Origin: OLB7 sp966250335
GTDB taxonomy: Bacteria > Bacteroidota > Ignavibacteria > OLB7
Assembly (NCBI GenBank): GCA_966250335.1
Contig: CBINGZ010000020.1
Span: 1 to 64,000, forward strand
Direction: 5' to 3'
DNA: 64,000 nucleotides
In this document: positions 44,780 to 53,645 of the stretch, one piece after another
Numbering within the stretch: the first letter of the stretch is position 1
Layout: every line of letters starts with the position of its first letter
Made by a program: the position numbers and the translations under genes
Notes under the pieces: model-generated
Told to the model about the DNA's origin: nothing
Database searches by the model: none
What the model saw: the letters and a program-made list of their open reading frames with translations, nothing else

Positions 44780-45351
44780 AGCTTCCCCTCCTCGCGAAGA
44801 AGTTCCTGGAGCAGTCCGACGAACGAGTCGAGCGTGACCGGCCGGTCGGCGCCGACGGGGAATCCGATACGGCTCATTTCGCTTTCCAGGCCGTTCAGGA
44901 GTCTGTCGTTCAGACCGTCGACACGTCCGTCGGGCGAGACGGTCCAGACCGCCTGGCTCATGCCGACCGGGCTTGTGAAACCGAGGTCGCTGACGGGATA
45001 GAACATTACCAGCACGCGCTCCCCGGGCTGGAAGTAGCGCATGTGCGGCAGTCGGGTCACGAGCCCCTCCGCTTCTCCGCCGAGCTGCTTGAGCGAGAAG
45101 AAGGGGAGCGGCACGCCGTAGACCGAATGTTCGACGGCAAAATCGGTGTAGGTGACGATATCTTCGCGTTCGTCGAGCCCGTTGCGGACATCGACGACCC
45201 GGCCGATGAAGATCGGTCCGGCCAGTTCCACCATCTCCCGCAGGGTGTGGGTCTTCACCTGCGCATGAAGCGGCAGCGCCAGCAGAAGCGCGGGGAGAAG
45301 GGGAACCATATGACTCAGAAGAGTCCGACGTGGCTGTACATCATTCTTCAT
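44776..45351 (-). CDS. Secreted partner of the matrixin-like protease
   Basis: A 191-residue protein with a signal peptide (about residues 1-31, ending LPLHAQ). The mature part, beginning VKTHTLREMVELAGPIFIGRVVDVRNG, has the feel of small secreted proteins that sit beside matrixin-family proteases in many bacteria, with AEHSVYG-type and YFQPGERVLVMFYP segments, but no formal family is certain. It could be an inhibitor, chaperone or propeptide-like partner. Its stop overlaps the protease start by four bases (ATGA). The start has GGTGAT seven bases upstream. No catalytic motif is visible. Confidence 0.55.
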   Translation of the reverse strand: MKNDVQPRRTLLSHMVPLLPALLLALPLHAQVKTHTLREMVELAGPIFIGRVVDVRNGLDEREDIVTYTDFAVEHSVYGVPLPFFSLKQLGGEAEGLVTRLPHMRYFQPGERVLVMFYPVSDLGFTSPVGMSQAVWTVSPDGRVDGLNDRLLNGLESEMSRIGFPVGADRPVTLDSFVGLLQELLREEGKL

Positions 45352-45473
45352 TGAATCACCTTATAATAGTACATCGTTCGTTCGGAAGAACCGGCCAGAG
45401 GGTGCCGGGGTTCCCTGTACTATCGTAAGGCGAGGGTGTTGACGAACGGCCCGAAGGGGGGGATGCCCCGCGC

Positions 45474-46760
45474 TCAGGCCTCCCGCAACCAGCGCATGAC
45501 CTCCCGGAACGACAGTTTCTTCCCGTAAAGAAGGATTGCCGTGCGGAAGATCTTGGCGGCGGCCCACGCCACCACGGCGGTCGAGGCGGCGAGCACCGAG
45601 AGGGTGGCGACGATCTCCCAGACCGGGGGCATCTTGGTGACGATGCGGACCATCATCATCGAGGATGTGATCAGCGGAATGAAGCTGAGAACGCGGACAT
45701 AGCCCGCTTCCGGGTTCAGCATCACGGCGAAGGCAAGGCTGAGGGGGATCGCCAGCAGGAACATGGAGAGCCATGCCGTGGCGGTCTGGGCCCCCTGCTC
45801 GGTCGACGCCATCGATCCGACCGCGATAAAGAGCGCGGAGTAGAAACAGTATCCGAGAATCACGTAGAGGGTGATCAGGGGAAGGATCGACATCACGTCG
45901 ATCGAGAGATCGATGCCGCCGACCCGCGACGAGATATACATCGCGCCGAGAGCTCCGATCCCCACCCATGCCACGATCATCGTGACCCCGAGCGCGCTGA
46001 GACCGATCAGTTTTCCCCACATCAGTTCGGAGGAGGAGATGGTGCTGACCAGGAGCTCGATGATCCTGTTCGATTTCTCCTCCACCAGTCCCCTGACAAG
46101 CTGCTGCCCGGTAGACATGACCATGATGGCGAGCAGAAGCAGACCGATGTAGGAAGCGATATATGTTCCGCCGAACCCGGAGGAGGCGTCGCTTCCGCTC
46201 TCGGTCACCTTCACCGTGCTCATGTCGACGGGTCGCTGAATGCTGTTGAAGACGGTGGTGTCGATCCCGGCCGTCGCCAGCCGGCGTTCCACGGCCGTCC
46301 GTTCGATCGCCGTCTCGAACCTCTCCACGACCCGAAGGTTGCTCGGATTCGTGCTGCGATATTGTACATGGAGCGTGTCGGCCTTGTCCGCGTCGGCGGC
46401 CAGCACGAAGATCCCCTCGACCTTCGCCGTGTCGTTCAGGGCGTCGCGGTCGGCGCGGGCCAGGGCGGAGTCGAGCGGGACCCCCTTCGTATAATCGACC
46501 AGCAGGAAGGCCGGCGAGCCGTCGTCGAGCTTGTGGGTGTTCTCGATACGACGTTTCAGGGGCTCGAAGAAATCCCCCGTTTTGTCCACGATCCCCACGA
46601 TCTGGGTGGAGTCGGGGTCCTGCAGGGCGAGGAGGCCCGGCAGGCTCATCATGGCGATCAGCAGCAGCGGGGTGACGACAAGCCCGGCGATGAAGCCTTT
46701 CGTGCGCGCTTTCTGCACGTATTCCCAGCGGGCGATCTCGCCGACACGTTTCCAGTTCAT
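45474..46760 (-). CDS. ABC-2 type exporter permease (NatB-like)
   Basis: A 428-residue integral membrane protein. The N-terminus MNWKRVGEIARWEYVQKARTKGF leads into one helix and a large extracytoplasmic domain (about 55-200), then five or six helices from residue 205, including GQQLVRGLVEEKSNRIIELLVSTISS, typical of the NatB/ABC-2 family of Na+ or drug exporters. It pairs with the ATPase immediately upstream (gap of 70 bases). The ATG at 46760 opens the family N-terminus. Cargo cannot be read. Confidence 0.85.
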   Translation of the reverse strand: MNWKRVGEIARWEYVQKARTKGFIAGLVVTPLLLIAMMSLPGLLALQDPDSTQIVGIVDKTGDFFEPLKRRIENTHKLDDGSPAFLLVDYTKGVPLDSALARADRDALNDTAKVEGIFVLAADADKADTLHVQYRSTNPSNLRVVERFETAIERTAVERRLATAGIDTTVFNSIQRPVDMSTVKVTESGSDASSGFGGTYIASYIGLLLLAIMVMSTGQQLVRGLVEEKSNRIIELLVSTISSSELMWGKLIGLSALGVTMIVAWVGIGALGAMYISSRVGGIDLSIDVMSILPLITLYVILGYCFYSALFIAVGSMASTEQGAQTATAWLSMFLLAIPLSLAFAVMLNPEAGYVRVLSFIPLITSSMMMVRIVTKMPPVWEIVATLSVLAASTAVVAWAAAKIFRTAILLYGKKLSFREVMRWLREA

Positions 46761-46830
46761 GCGGAGATATATGCGATTGGTTGAAGTTGTCGGTTCATAT
46801 CCGCCGGCCGTCCGGCGGCGGGGCGGGGAC

Positions 46831-47757
46831 TCAGGCGCTCTTCCGCTGCAGCATCTCCACGGGAACGTCGGCCAGGCCGACGGTATCGATGAAGATCGTG
46901 TTGAGAGAGGGCTGGACCTTCTCGATCTTCGAGAGGAGCAGACGGTCTCCAAGATGCGGTAGAAGATCGTTCAGCGATGCGTCGGAACGGAGTTTCAGCT
47001 CGGCGTAGTTGGAGAAGACCGTTCCCTGCTGCACGGGGGCGAGGTCGGTGAGGAATCTTCCATCCCCCTCGAACTCGATCAGCACATTGTTCGCTCCATG
47101 CCGGCGGCGTACCTCATCCACGGTTCCGGAGAGGACCACCCTCCCCTTGTTGATCAGCGCTATCCGGTTGCAGTCGCGTTCGGCCAGATCCATCTGATGG
47201 GTGGAGTAGAGGATGACCCGCCCTTCGTCGCGCAGGTCGTCGATGATCCCCCGAAGAATCTCCTGGTTCACCGGATCGAGTCCCGACGAAGGTTCGTCCA
47301 GAATGATGTAGCGCGGCTCATGGATGAGGGAGATGATGATCTGGACCTTCTGCTGATTCCCCTTGGAAAGCTCCTCCACCTTGCGGCGTTCGCTTCCCGC
47401 CAGATCGAAACGTACGAGCCACTGGCGGGCACGGGCCTGTGCCGTCGCCGCGTCGAGTCCCTTCAACCGCGCGAAGTGCTCGATCGTTTCCAGGATCATC
47501 GCTTTCTGATACAGTCCGCGTTCCTCCGCGAGATATCCTATTCTGTCGCGAACCGATTCGACGTACGGTTCGCCGTCATAGGTGACGGTGCCGTTGTCGG
47601 GCTGGATGATCTGGGTGATCATCCGGATCGTGGTCGACTTGCCGGCTCCGTTCGGTCCCAGCAGGCCGAAGATCTCGCCGGGATGGATCTCCAGCGAGAG
47701 ATCCTGCACGGCATGAACCTTGGCGAATCGCTTGTCCAGATGTTCTGCACGAATCAT
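46831..47757 (-). CDS. ABC exporter ATPase (NatA-like)
   Basis: A 308-residue ATP-binding subunit. Walker A GLLGPNGAGKSTT (about residues 31-43), Q-loop region, signature LSKGNQQKVQ, Walker B YIILDEPSSGLDP and the H-loop YSTHQMDLAE are all intact. The KGNQQK signature and C-terminal extension (about 80 residues) are those of the NatA/DUF4162 group that drives ABC-2 exporters. It energises the permease encoded next. No ribosome binding site is obvious. The gene is divergent from the TolB-like lipoprotein. Confidence 0.9.
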   Translation of the reverse strand: MIRAEHLDKRFAKVHAVQDLSLEIHPGEIFGLLGPNGAGKSTTIRMITQIIQPDNGTVTYDGEPYVESVRDRIGYLAEERGLYQKAMILETIEHFARLKGLDAATAQARARQWLVRFDLAGSERRKVEELSKGNQQKVQIIISLIHEPRYIILDEPSSGLDPVNQEILRGIIDDLRDEGRVILYSTHQMDLAERDCNRIALINKGRVVLSGTVDEVRRRHGANNVLIEFEGDGRFLTDLAPVQQGTVFSNYAELKLRSDASLNDLLPHLGDRLLLSKIEKVQPSLNTIFIDTVGLADVPVEMLQRKSA

Positions 47758-47968
47758 TGCGTATGTCCGATGCTTGGTCCTGTAATTCCCGATGTGATAC
47801 GATCCGCGACCCCTTGCGGAATCGGGTCGTCGCTACGGCCTGCAAGGTACGAAGGTTGCGCCGCCGAAGAGGGATTGAACGATGGGAGGACATGGAGACG
47901 CCGGATAGCGGGTCGGCGGCATATATTGCGCCTCCCCCTCCGGGATCATCAGGAAGTCTTATCGTAAT

Positions 47969-49081
47969 ATGATGCGTCATTCCCTTCTTCTTGCGCTTGC
48001 TCTTTCCCTTGTCTCATGTAACAGCGGCGACCGGGCTCCGGGTTCGGACCGGTCCGATTCATCCCGCGCCGACTCCACGGGGAGCGACACGGCGCGCGCC
48101 GATCTTCTCCTGCCGGAGGAGGGAGCATTTCTCTCCAACATCCGTCAGCTCACCTTCGGCGGCGAGAACGCCGAGGGATACTTCAGCTTCGACGAACGGA
48201 AGTTCGTCTACCAGCGGACACACCCGGAGACGGGAGATCGGTGCGATCAGATCTACATGTACGATCTGGAAACCGGAGCGCAGAAACGGATCTCCACCGG
48301 CAGAGGGCGCACCACCTGCAGCTACTTCCTCCCGGGGGACAGCCTTGTTCTCTACGCCTCCACCCATCTCGCCGACTCCGGCTGTCCTCCACCCCCCGAT
48401 TTCTCCAAGGGGTACACCTGGGCGCTCTACGGCGGCTACGACATCTTCACGGCCGACACGAACGGCCGGATCGTCTCGCAACTGACAAAAGGGGCGGGCT
48501 ACGACGCCGAGGCGACCGTCTCTCCGAAGGGGGACCGGATCGTCTTCACCTCCACCCGGACCGGCGATATCGAGCTCTTTTCGATGAACCTGGACGGCTC
48601 CGACCAGCGGCAGCTGACCGATCTTCCGGGCTACGACGGCGGAGCGTTCTACTCGTGGGATGGAACGAAGATCGTCTTCCGGGCAAGCCGGCCGACCGGA
48701 GAGAAGCTGGAGCAGTATCGGGCACTGCTGAAGGAGGGACTGGTGCGGCCGTCGGAAATGGAGATTCAGGTGATGAACGCCGACGGATCGGGGCTGCGGG
48801 CGATTACCTCCAACGGGGCCGCCAATTTCGCTCCCTTCTGGCATCCGGACGGACGACATATCATCTTCGCAAGCAACGTTCACGACCCGAAGGGACGCGA
48901 TTTCGATCTTTACATCATCCGGGAGGATGGCACGGGGCTGACCCGCATCACCCGCAACGATACCTTCGACGGCTTCCCGATGTTCACCCGCGACGGAGGG
49001 CGGCTGATCTTCGCCAGCAACCGGAACGCGGGCAAACGTGGGGAGACCAATCTCTTCATCTGTGATTTCAAGCTCCCGTAG
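47969..49081 (+). CDS. TolB-like beta-propeller lipoprotein
   Basis: A 370-residue protein starting MMRHSLLLALALSLVSCNSG, with a lipobox Cys at about residue 17 and an acidic linker. Residues 55-370 are PD40/WD40-like propeller blades as in TolB (FSFDERKFVYQ, VSPKGDRIVFTSTRTGDIELFSMNLDGS, WHPDGRHIIFASN, FTRDGGRLIFASN). Such lipoproteins sense or scaffold envelope components; function is unknown. AGGAAG precedes the start. Divergent 211-base gap with the ABC ATPase contains CGACCC/GGGTCG inverted repeat (47807-47829), a weak operator candidate. Confidence 0.8.
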   Translation: MMRHSLLLALALSLVSCNSGDRAPGSDRSDSSRADSTGSDTARADLLLPEEGAFLSNIRQLTFGGENAEGYFSFDERKFVYQRTHPETGDRCDQIYMYDLETGAQKRISTGRGRTTCSYFLPGDSLVLYASTHLADSGCPPPPDFSKGYTWALYGGYDIFTADTNGRIVSQLTKGAGYDAEATVSPKGDRIVFTSTRTGDIELFSMNLDGSDQRQLTDLPGYDGGAFYSWDGTKIVFRASRPTGEKLEQYRALLKEGLVRPSEMEIQVMNADGSGLRAITSNGAANFAPFWHPDGRHIIFASNVHDPKGRDFDLYIIREDGTGLTRITRNDTFDGFPMFTRDGGRLIFASNRNAGKRGETNLFICDFKLP

Positions 49082-49101
49082 GAGCCGAGGCGAGAGGGAG
49101 A

Positions 49102-50040
49102 TCAGCGCGCCAGCGCCTTCCTGAAATATTCCATCGTCCGTTCCAGCCCCTCCCGCCGCGCTATTCTCGGCTCCCAGCCCAGAATTCCACGGGCGCGGGT
49201 GATATCGGGCTGGCGGACCTGCGGGTCGTCCTGCGGGAGCGGACGGAATTCGATCTCGCTGGCGGAGCCGCTCAGTTCGCGGATCTCCTGCGCGAGCTGA
49301 AGCATCGTCAGCTCGTCCGGATTGCCGATGTTGACCGGGTCGCACTCGTCGGAGAGAAGGAGCCTGTAGATGCCGTCGATCAGGTCGTCGACGTAGCAGA
49401 CAGAGCGGGTCTGTTCTCCCGAACCGAAGACGGTCAGGGGCTGCCCGGTGAGCGCCTGCGAGAAGAAGGCGGGGATCGCGCGGCCATCCTCGACCCGCAT
49501 TCTGGGGCCGTAGGTGTTGAAGATCCTGACGATCCGGGTCTCGACGCCGTGGTATCTGTGATATGCCATCGTCAGCGCCTCAGCGAACCGTTTCGCCTCG
49601 TCGTACACCCCACGCACTCCTATCGGGTTCACGTTCCCCCAGTATTCCTCGTTCTGCGGGTGGATCTGCGGGTCGCCGTATACCTCGGATGTCGATGCAA
49701 GCAGGAATGTCGCTCCCTTCGCCTTTGCAAGGCCCAGCGCCTTGTGGGTTCCCAGGGAGCCGACCTTCAGGGTCTGGATCGGGAGCTTCAGATAGTCGAT
49801 CGGGGAGGCGGGGCTGGCGAAGTGGAGGATGTAGTCGAGCGTTCCCTCGACGAAGACATAGTTGGTGACGTCATGATGGACGAAGGAGAAGCGGGGATTC
49901 CCGAACAGATGGCCGATGTTGTCGGCGCTGCCGGTGATCAGGTTGTCCATGCAGATGACGTCGTGTCCCTCGGCGACGAGGCGTTCGCAGAGATGCGAGC
50001 CGAGGAATCCGGCGCCGCCGGTGATGAGTGTTCGAGGCAT
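49102..50040 (-). CDS. UDP-glucuronate decarboxylase (UXS-like)
   Basis: A 312-residue extended SDR enzyme. NAD-binding GGAGFLGSHLCERL (about 8-21), HFASPASPIDYLKLP, STSEVYGDPQIHPQNE and YDEAKRFAEAL (Tyr-x3-Lys) are the hallmarks of UDP-xylose synthase, which converts UDP-glucuronate to UDP-xylose for surface polysaccharide. GPRMRVEDGRAIPAFFSQAL also matches. It is the only sugar-nucleotide gene in the window. Related epimerases are possible but less likely. The gene converges on the TolB-like lipoprotein. Confidence 0.9.
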   Translation of the reverse strand: MPRTLITGGAGFLGSHLCERLVAEGHDVICMDNLITGSADNIGHLFGNPRFSFVHHDVTNYVFVEGTLDYILHFASPASPIDYLKLPIQTLKVGSLGTHKALGLAKAKGATFLLASTSEVYGDPQIHPQNEEYWGNVNPIGVRGVYDEAKRFAEALTMAYHRYHGVETRIVRIFNTYGPRMRVEDGRAIPAFFSQALTGQPLTVFGSGEQTRSVCYVDDLIDGIYRLLLSDECDPVNIGNPDELTMLQLAQEIRELSGSASEIEFRPLPQDDPQVRQPDITRARGILGWEPRIARREGLERTMEYFRKALAR

Positions 50041-50432
50041 GTCTGGCTGATACTGCTGAATGATGTGGCCGGTTGTCGACGGTGATCGCGTTGATGCGGA
50101 CCGCCGGTCGCGGTCGTGACGGGGCCGAAGTTAGTGATTCTCACCGAAGATTTTTTCTCTCCCATTACAATACCATCCATTTCCTTCTAAAATTTTGCCA
50201 TTCGGGCCGGAACGTTATGTGAAAGAGCGTTGTTGCAGGGGATGTGACTGAAGGTGTCGGATCTAGATGTGTGGAAAGCAGGGCTGTTATTCCGTCCACG
50301 CACGGGCTCGGAACGCAGCGATCGAGCGCATCCGGCCGGCACCCTTTCCCGGCCGTCAGCGGCGCATGTCCGGAAGTCGCCACGGGCCAGGAGGCTAACT
50401 GCATAATCTTTTCAATTACCGGAGGTTTCATC
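50041..50432. other. Divergent intergenic region
   Basis: About 390 bases with no supported gene. On the minus strand TAACTTCG (about 50133-50126) resembles a -7 element for the decarboxylase gene. Left-centre is AT-rich (TTTTTTCTCTC, CTAAAATTTTG). The right end holds the GGAGGT site of the next gene. I see no RNA-gene structure. Confidence 0.35.
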
Positions 50433-50996
50433 ATGCGTTCCAAGCGCTTTCTTCTGTCGGTCGCGACGGCCCTGGTGGCTCTGTTCGCCGTTTCGACAGC
50501 ATATGCCCAGCCGACCGTCGACATCGAGAAGAACAAGTCGATCATCAGTCCCGAGAGCCAGTTCGGTTTCGGCGTCAACAATGCCGGCATGCATATCCAG
50601 TATGCGATCAGCCCCGCATTTCATATCGGTCTGAACCTGAACCTTGACGTGAACTCGCAGGACAGCCTGCCGTCCGGCTCCAAGACGACCAGCTACGATT
50701 TCGGTCCCTATTTCAAGTTCATCTTCGGCGGCGAAGTGGTGAAGCCGTATGCCTACGCTTCGCTCGGCATCATTCAGCCGGGAACGGGACGGTTCGTGGT
50801 GACGCGCCGCGGGATTTCGGCCGATCTGCCGGAGACCGAAATGGAGATCCGCGTGGCGGCCGGCGCCGAGTACTTCTTCAACCGTAATGTCGGTCTCTAC
50901 GGCCATGTCAACCTGGCAAGTCTTCTGATCGAAGACCCGGCCGTTACCGACTTCGGTCTGCTCGGCGGCGTTGCCGGCGCCGAGTTCTTCTTCTAA
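50433..50996 (+). CDS. Small outer-membrane beta-barrel protein
   Basis: A 187-residue protein starting MRSKRFLLSV with a Sec signal ending AYAQ (about residue 25). The mature part alternates polar and hydrophobic beta strands (GMHIQYAISPAFHIGLNLNLD, YDFGPYFKFIFG, PYAYASLGI, VAAGAEYFFNRNVGLYGHVN) and ends in aromatic FFF, as do eight-stranded OmpA/OmpX/OMP_b-brl barrels. A very strong GGAGGT site fixes the start. Specific function is unknown; porin or adhesin are options. Confidence 0.75.
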   Translation: MRSKRFLLSVATALVALFAVSTAYAQPTVDIEKNKSIISPESQFGFGVNNAGMHIQYAISPAFHIGLNLNLDVNSQDSLPSGSKTTSYDFGPYFKFIFGGEVVKPYAYASLGIIQPGTGRFVVTRRGISADLPETEMEIRVAAGAEYFFNRNVGLYGHVNLASLLIEDPAVTDFGLLGGVAGAEFFF

Positions 50997-51043
50997 AGTG
51001 TACGCCTCTCCTCCAAACTACCGGCTCACGCCGGGTACGCAGA

Positions 51044-51076
51044 TGCCTCGATGGAACTACATATTCCGTCGGGGCA
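51044..51076 (+). terminator. 13-bp hairpin after the barrel gene
   Basis: TGCCTCGATGGAA pairs with TTCCGTCGGGGCA (11 Watson-Crick and two G-U pairs) around a seven-base loop, followed by TTCTTGCG. Confidence 0.55.
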
Positions 51077-51107
51077 TTCTTGCGTTTCGGGGGTAGGGAA
51101 CGTGACG

Positions 51108-51144
51108 CAAAAAGAAAAGCCGCTGTCTGGCAGGACAACGGCTT
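51108..51144 (-). terminator. Terminator of the ffh-rplS operon
   Basis: AAGCCGCTGTC (51117-51127) pairs with GACAACGGCTT (51134-51144) with one mismatch; on the minus strand it is followed by TTTTCTTTTT. It lies just beyond rplS. Confidence 0.8.
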
Positions 51145-51172
51145 GACGACATTCTCTGTACGGTTGCGAGCC

Positions 51173-51553
51173 TCAGGTGGTCTTCGAGCGGACCGCCTTG
51201 GTCGAGAGGCTGCGGAGGTAGTAGAGCTTGGCGCGGCGGACGCGCCCCTCGCGTACCACGCGGATGCTCTGGATGATCGGCGAGTGAACCGGGAAGATCC
51301 GCTCCACGCCGACCCCGTTGCTCACCTTCCGAACGGTGAAGGTCTCGTTGATTCCCCCGCCGCGGCGCGAGATGACGATCCCCTCGAAGTTCTGAACGCG
51401 CTCCTTTCCACCTTCGATGACGCGGACGGCGATAGCTATCACGTCGCCGGGGCGGAAGGTCGGGATGACCACGTCGACCTCGTTATTGCGCGTCTTGCGC
51501 ACGGCCGCCGTCTGAGCGATGATCTGATCGCTGAGTGCTTCGATTTCTTTCAT
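51173..51553 (-). CDS. rplS: 50S ribosomal protein L19
   Basis: A 126-residue L19 protein of normal length. RPGDVIAIAVRVIEGGKERVQNFEGIVI and GVGVERIFPVHSPIIQSIRVVREGRVRRAKLYYLR are the family signature. Last gene of the ffh-rpsP-rimM-trmD-rplS operon, with GAGGAG before the start and a terminator after the stop. The order is the one common in bacteria. Confidence 0.97.
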   Translation of the reverse strand: MKEIEALSDQIIAQTAAVRKTRNNEVDVVIPTFRPGDVIAIAVRVIEGGKERVQNFEGIVISRRGGGINETFTVRKVSNGVGVERIFPVHSPIIQSIRVVREGRVRRAKLYYLRSLSTKAVRSKTT

Positions 51554-51655
51554 GGCATACTCCTCAATGTTCTCTCATCTCTCCGGTGCGGCGTTCCCGT
51601 CCTTCAAGATGAGTGAGGGTTTGTGTTGTTGTTGTTTTCGTGTACAAACGCTTGC

Positions 51656-52372
51656 TCAGTCGTCGACCATGTCGCTCCGCCGCTCGCGCGTGCGCTCCAG
51701 CGCCATGGCCTCCCGCCACTCGGCGATCCTTGCGTGATCGCCGCTCATGAGGATCTCCGGCACCCGCATTCCGCGGTACTCCGCCGGCTTGGTATAGTGG
51801 GGCGCGTCGAGAAGTCCCGTCTGGAACGAGTCTCCGAGCGCCGACTCACTATCCCCCATCGCACCCGGCAACAGCCTGACGATCGAATCGGTCAGCACCA
51901 TCGCGGGGAGCTCCCCTCCTGTCAGCACGTAATCGCCGATCGATATCTCGCGCGTGACGAGCCCGATCCTGACCCTCTCGTCGACCCCCTTGTAATGGCC
52001 GCAGAGAAGGATCAGGTTCCGCGACATCGAAAGCCGGTTCGCGGTCGGCTGTGTCAGGAGTTCGCCGTCGGGTGTCAGGAAGATCACCTCGTCGTACTCC
52101 CGTTCAGATTTCAATCGTTCGACGCACTCGAAGATCGGTTCCGGACGGAGGATCATCCCCGCCCCTCCGCCGTAGGGAGTGTCGTCGACCTGCTTGTAGT
52201 TGCCGAGACCGTACTCATGCAGGTTGTGCACGATGATCTCGACCAGTCCCGCCGCACGCGCCCGCTTTACGATCGAGGCGTCCAGGACGCTGTCGAAGGT
52301 CTGGGGGACCACGCTCAGGATATCGATCCGGAGGAGCGGTTCGCGGCGCGGCGTCTCATCGTCCGTCGGCAT
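51656..52372 (-). CDS. trmD: tRNA (guanine-N1-)-methyltransferase
   Basis: A 238-residue SPOUT methyltransferase that makes m1G37 in tRNA. Signatures: RIDILSVVPQTFDSVLDASIVKRA, YKQVDDTPYGGGAGMILRPEPIFE (trefoil-knot SAM site), LLCGHYKGVDERV and EISIGDYVLTGGELPAMVLTDS. The first 12 residues are extra. Its start lies inside the rimM 3' end (17-base overlap), with a GGAGG site. Normal catalytic residues are visible. Confidence 0.97.
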   Translation of the reverse strand: MPTDDETPRREPLLRIDILSVVPQTFDSVLDASIVKRARAAGLVEIIVHNLHEYGLGNYKQVDDTPYGGGAGMILRPEPIFECVERLKSEREYDEVIFLTPDGELLTQPTANRLSMSRNLILLCGHYKGVDERVRIGLVTREISIGDYVLTGGELPAMVLTDSIVRLLPGAMGDSESALGDSFQTGLLDAPHYTKPAEYRGMRVPEILMSGDHARIAEWREAMALERTRERRSDMVDD

Positions 52373-52898
52373 CCGTTCCCTCCTCGGAGATCATCCCCGG
52401 AATCGGGCGGACGACGGCGACCTTCTCGGCCCGGTTCAGCTCGACGACGAACTCGGTGATCGCCGGGAGCATCCATTCCCGTCCCTCGTGCTCGATCGTC
52501 CAGATGTAGTGCGCGGGGGTTCGGAACAACCCGGTGATCGTTCCCACCGGTTCCCCGCTCTCGCTCCGCGCCTGGAACCCGATCACGCCGGGATCGATCA
52601 GTTCGTTGCCGTAGCCGATCGATTCAGGGGGAAGGAAAAGGGCCTGATCGACGAACTTCTGCGCCTCCTCCCGTGTCCCGATCCCTTCCAGGCGACAGAG
52701 GAGCTCGTCGCCGTGCGCCTGGCAGAAGACGAGCGTCATCATCGTCCCGAACGCCTCGGTATAGCCTATCCACGCGGGGGAGGGGACGCCGACCGTCGGC
52801 ACCGTCTCGAAATCGAGGGTGCAGCGGAGCGTTCCATCCAGGCCGTGGGTGCGGGTAAGCACGCCGAGGCGTATGCGCGAGGGGGTTGAGGAATGCAT
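52356..52898 (-). CDS. rimM: Ribosome maturation factor RimM
   Basis: A 180-residue protein. RIRLGVLTRTHGLDGTLRC (N-terminal RimM barrel), the central GIGTREEAQKFVDQALFLP and PRC-barrel IGFQARSESGEPVGTITGLF, then WMLPAITEFVVELNRAEKVAVVRPIPGMI are the family pattern. It assists 30S subunit maturation through S19. Position between rpsP and trmD is canonical. Its 3' end overlaps trmD. Confidence 0.95.
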   Translation of the reverse strand: MHSSTPSRIRLGVLTRTHGLDGTLRCTLDFETVPTVGVPSPAWIGYTEAFGTMMTLVFCQAHGDELLCRLEGIGTREEAQKFVDQALFLPPESIGYGNELIDPGVIGFQARSESGEPVGTITGLFRTPAHYIWTIEHEGREWMLPAITEFVVELNRAEKVAVVRPIPGMISEEGTDADGR

Positions 52899-52975
52899 GG
52901 AGCCGGAGAGCAGAGCGCCGGCCCCGGATCGATTGCGAAGCGCTCTTCGCTCGTATCCGTGAGCCGGCGTGTTGA

Positions 52976-53563
52976 TCAGCTTGCGTTCTCTTCCGTGCTC
53001 TTCTCGCCGGTGACCTCCTGCTCGGTCGGGGTCTCGGCAGCCGTTGCGTCGGCAGCGGCGGGAGCCTCCTCGGGGGCAGCGGCTGCGGCAGCTTCGGCTT
53101 CCGCCTGGGCACGAGCCTCGGCGGCTTCAGCCTCGGCCTTCGCCTTTGCGTCAGCCTCGGCGGCGGCAGCGGCCTCGGCCTCCGCGCGCGCCTTGGCGGC
53201 GACGGCATCGGCGGCCTTGCGGGCGTTCCGCTCGTCGACCGTACGCTTGCGGTCCACATGCGCCTCGACGGCCTGGGCGACGGCGTCGGCGGCGACACCC
53301 TTGCGGCTGAGGTAGCGTTCCATGATGACACCCTCGCGGCGGAGGAGCGCGCGGACCGTGTCGGTCGGCTGGGCGCCGTTGTTCAGCCAGTGGAGGACGC
53401 GATCGCGCTTCAGGATCGTGATCGGGTTTCCGGCGGCGGTCGGGTTGTACTGACCGACCTTCTCGATGAAGCGTCCGTCGCGCGGCGACCGTCCGTCGGC
53501 GGCGACGATGTCGTACACCGGCGCCTGCTTGCGGCCCATTCTTCTCAGGCGAAGCTTAACCAT
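52976..53563 (-). CDS. rpsP: 30S ribosomal protein S16 with long Ala/Glu-rich tail
   Basis: A 195-residue protein. Residues 1-80 are S16: VKLRLRRMGRKQAPVYDIVAADGRSPRDGRFIEKVGQYNP and VLHWLNNGAQPTDTVRALLRREGV. Residues 85-195 are an extension of alternating Ala, Glu, Lys (DAKAKAEAEAAEARAQAEAEA style) that is predicted helical; S16 is normally about 80-90 residues, though long-tailed forms exist in Bacteroidota. The start has AAGGA. Second gene of the operon. Confidence 0.95.
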   Translation of the reverse strand: MVKLRLRRMGRKQAPVYDIVAADGRSPRDGRFIEKVGQYNPTAAGNPITILKRDRVLHWLNNGAQPTDTVRALLRREGVIMERYLSRKGVAADAVAQAVEAHVDRKRTVDERNARKAADAVAAKARAEAEAAAAAEADAKAKAEAEAAEARAQAEAEAAAAAAPEEAPAAADATAAETPTEQEVTGEKSTEENAS

Positions 53564-53645
53564 GTTCCTTGAGTTCCTACAGTTGTTGGTCTATCTGATA
53601 ATGTATGAATGCTTTCTCGTCGTCGGGAGGGGTTCGGGAAGGATC

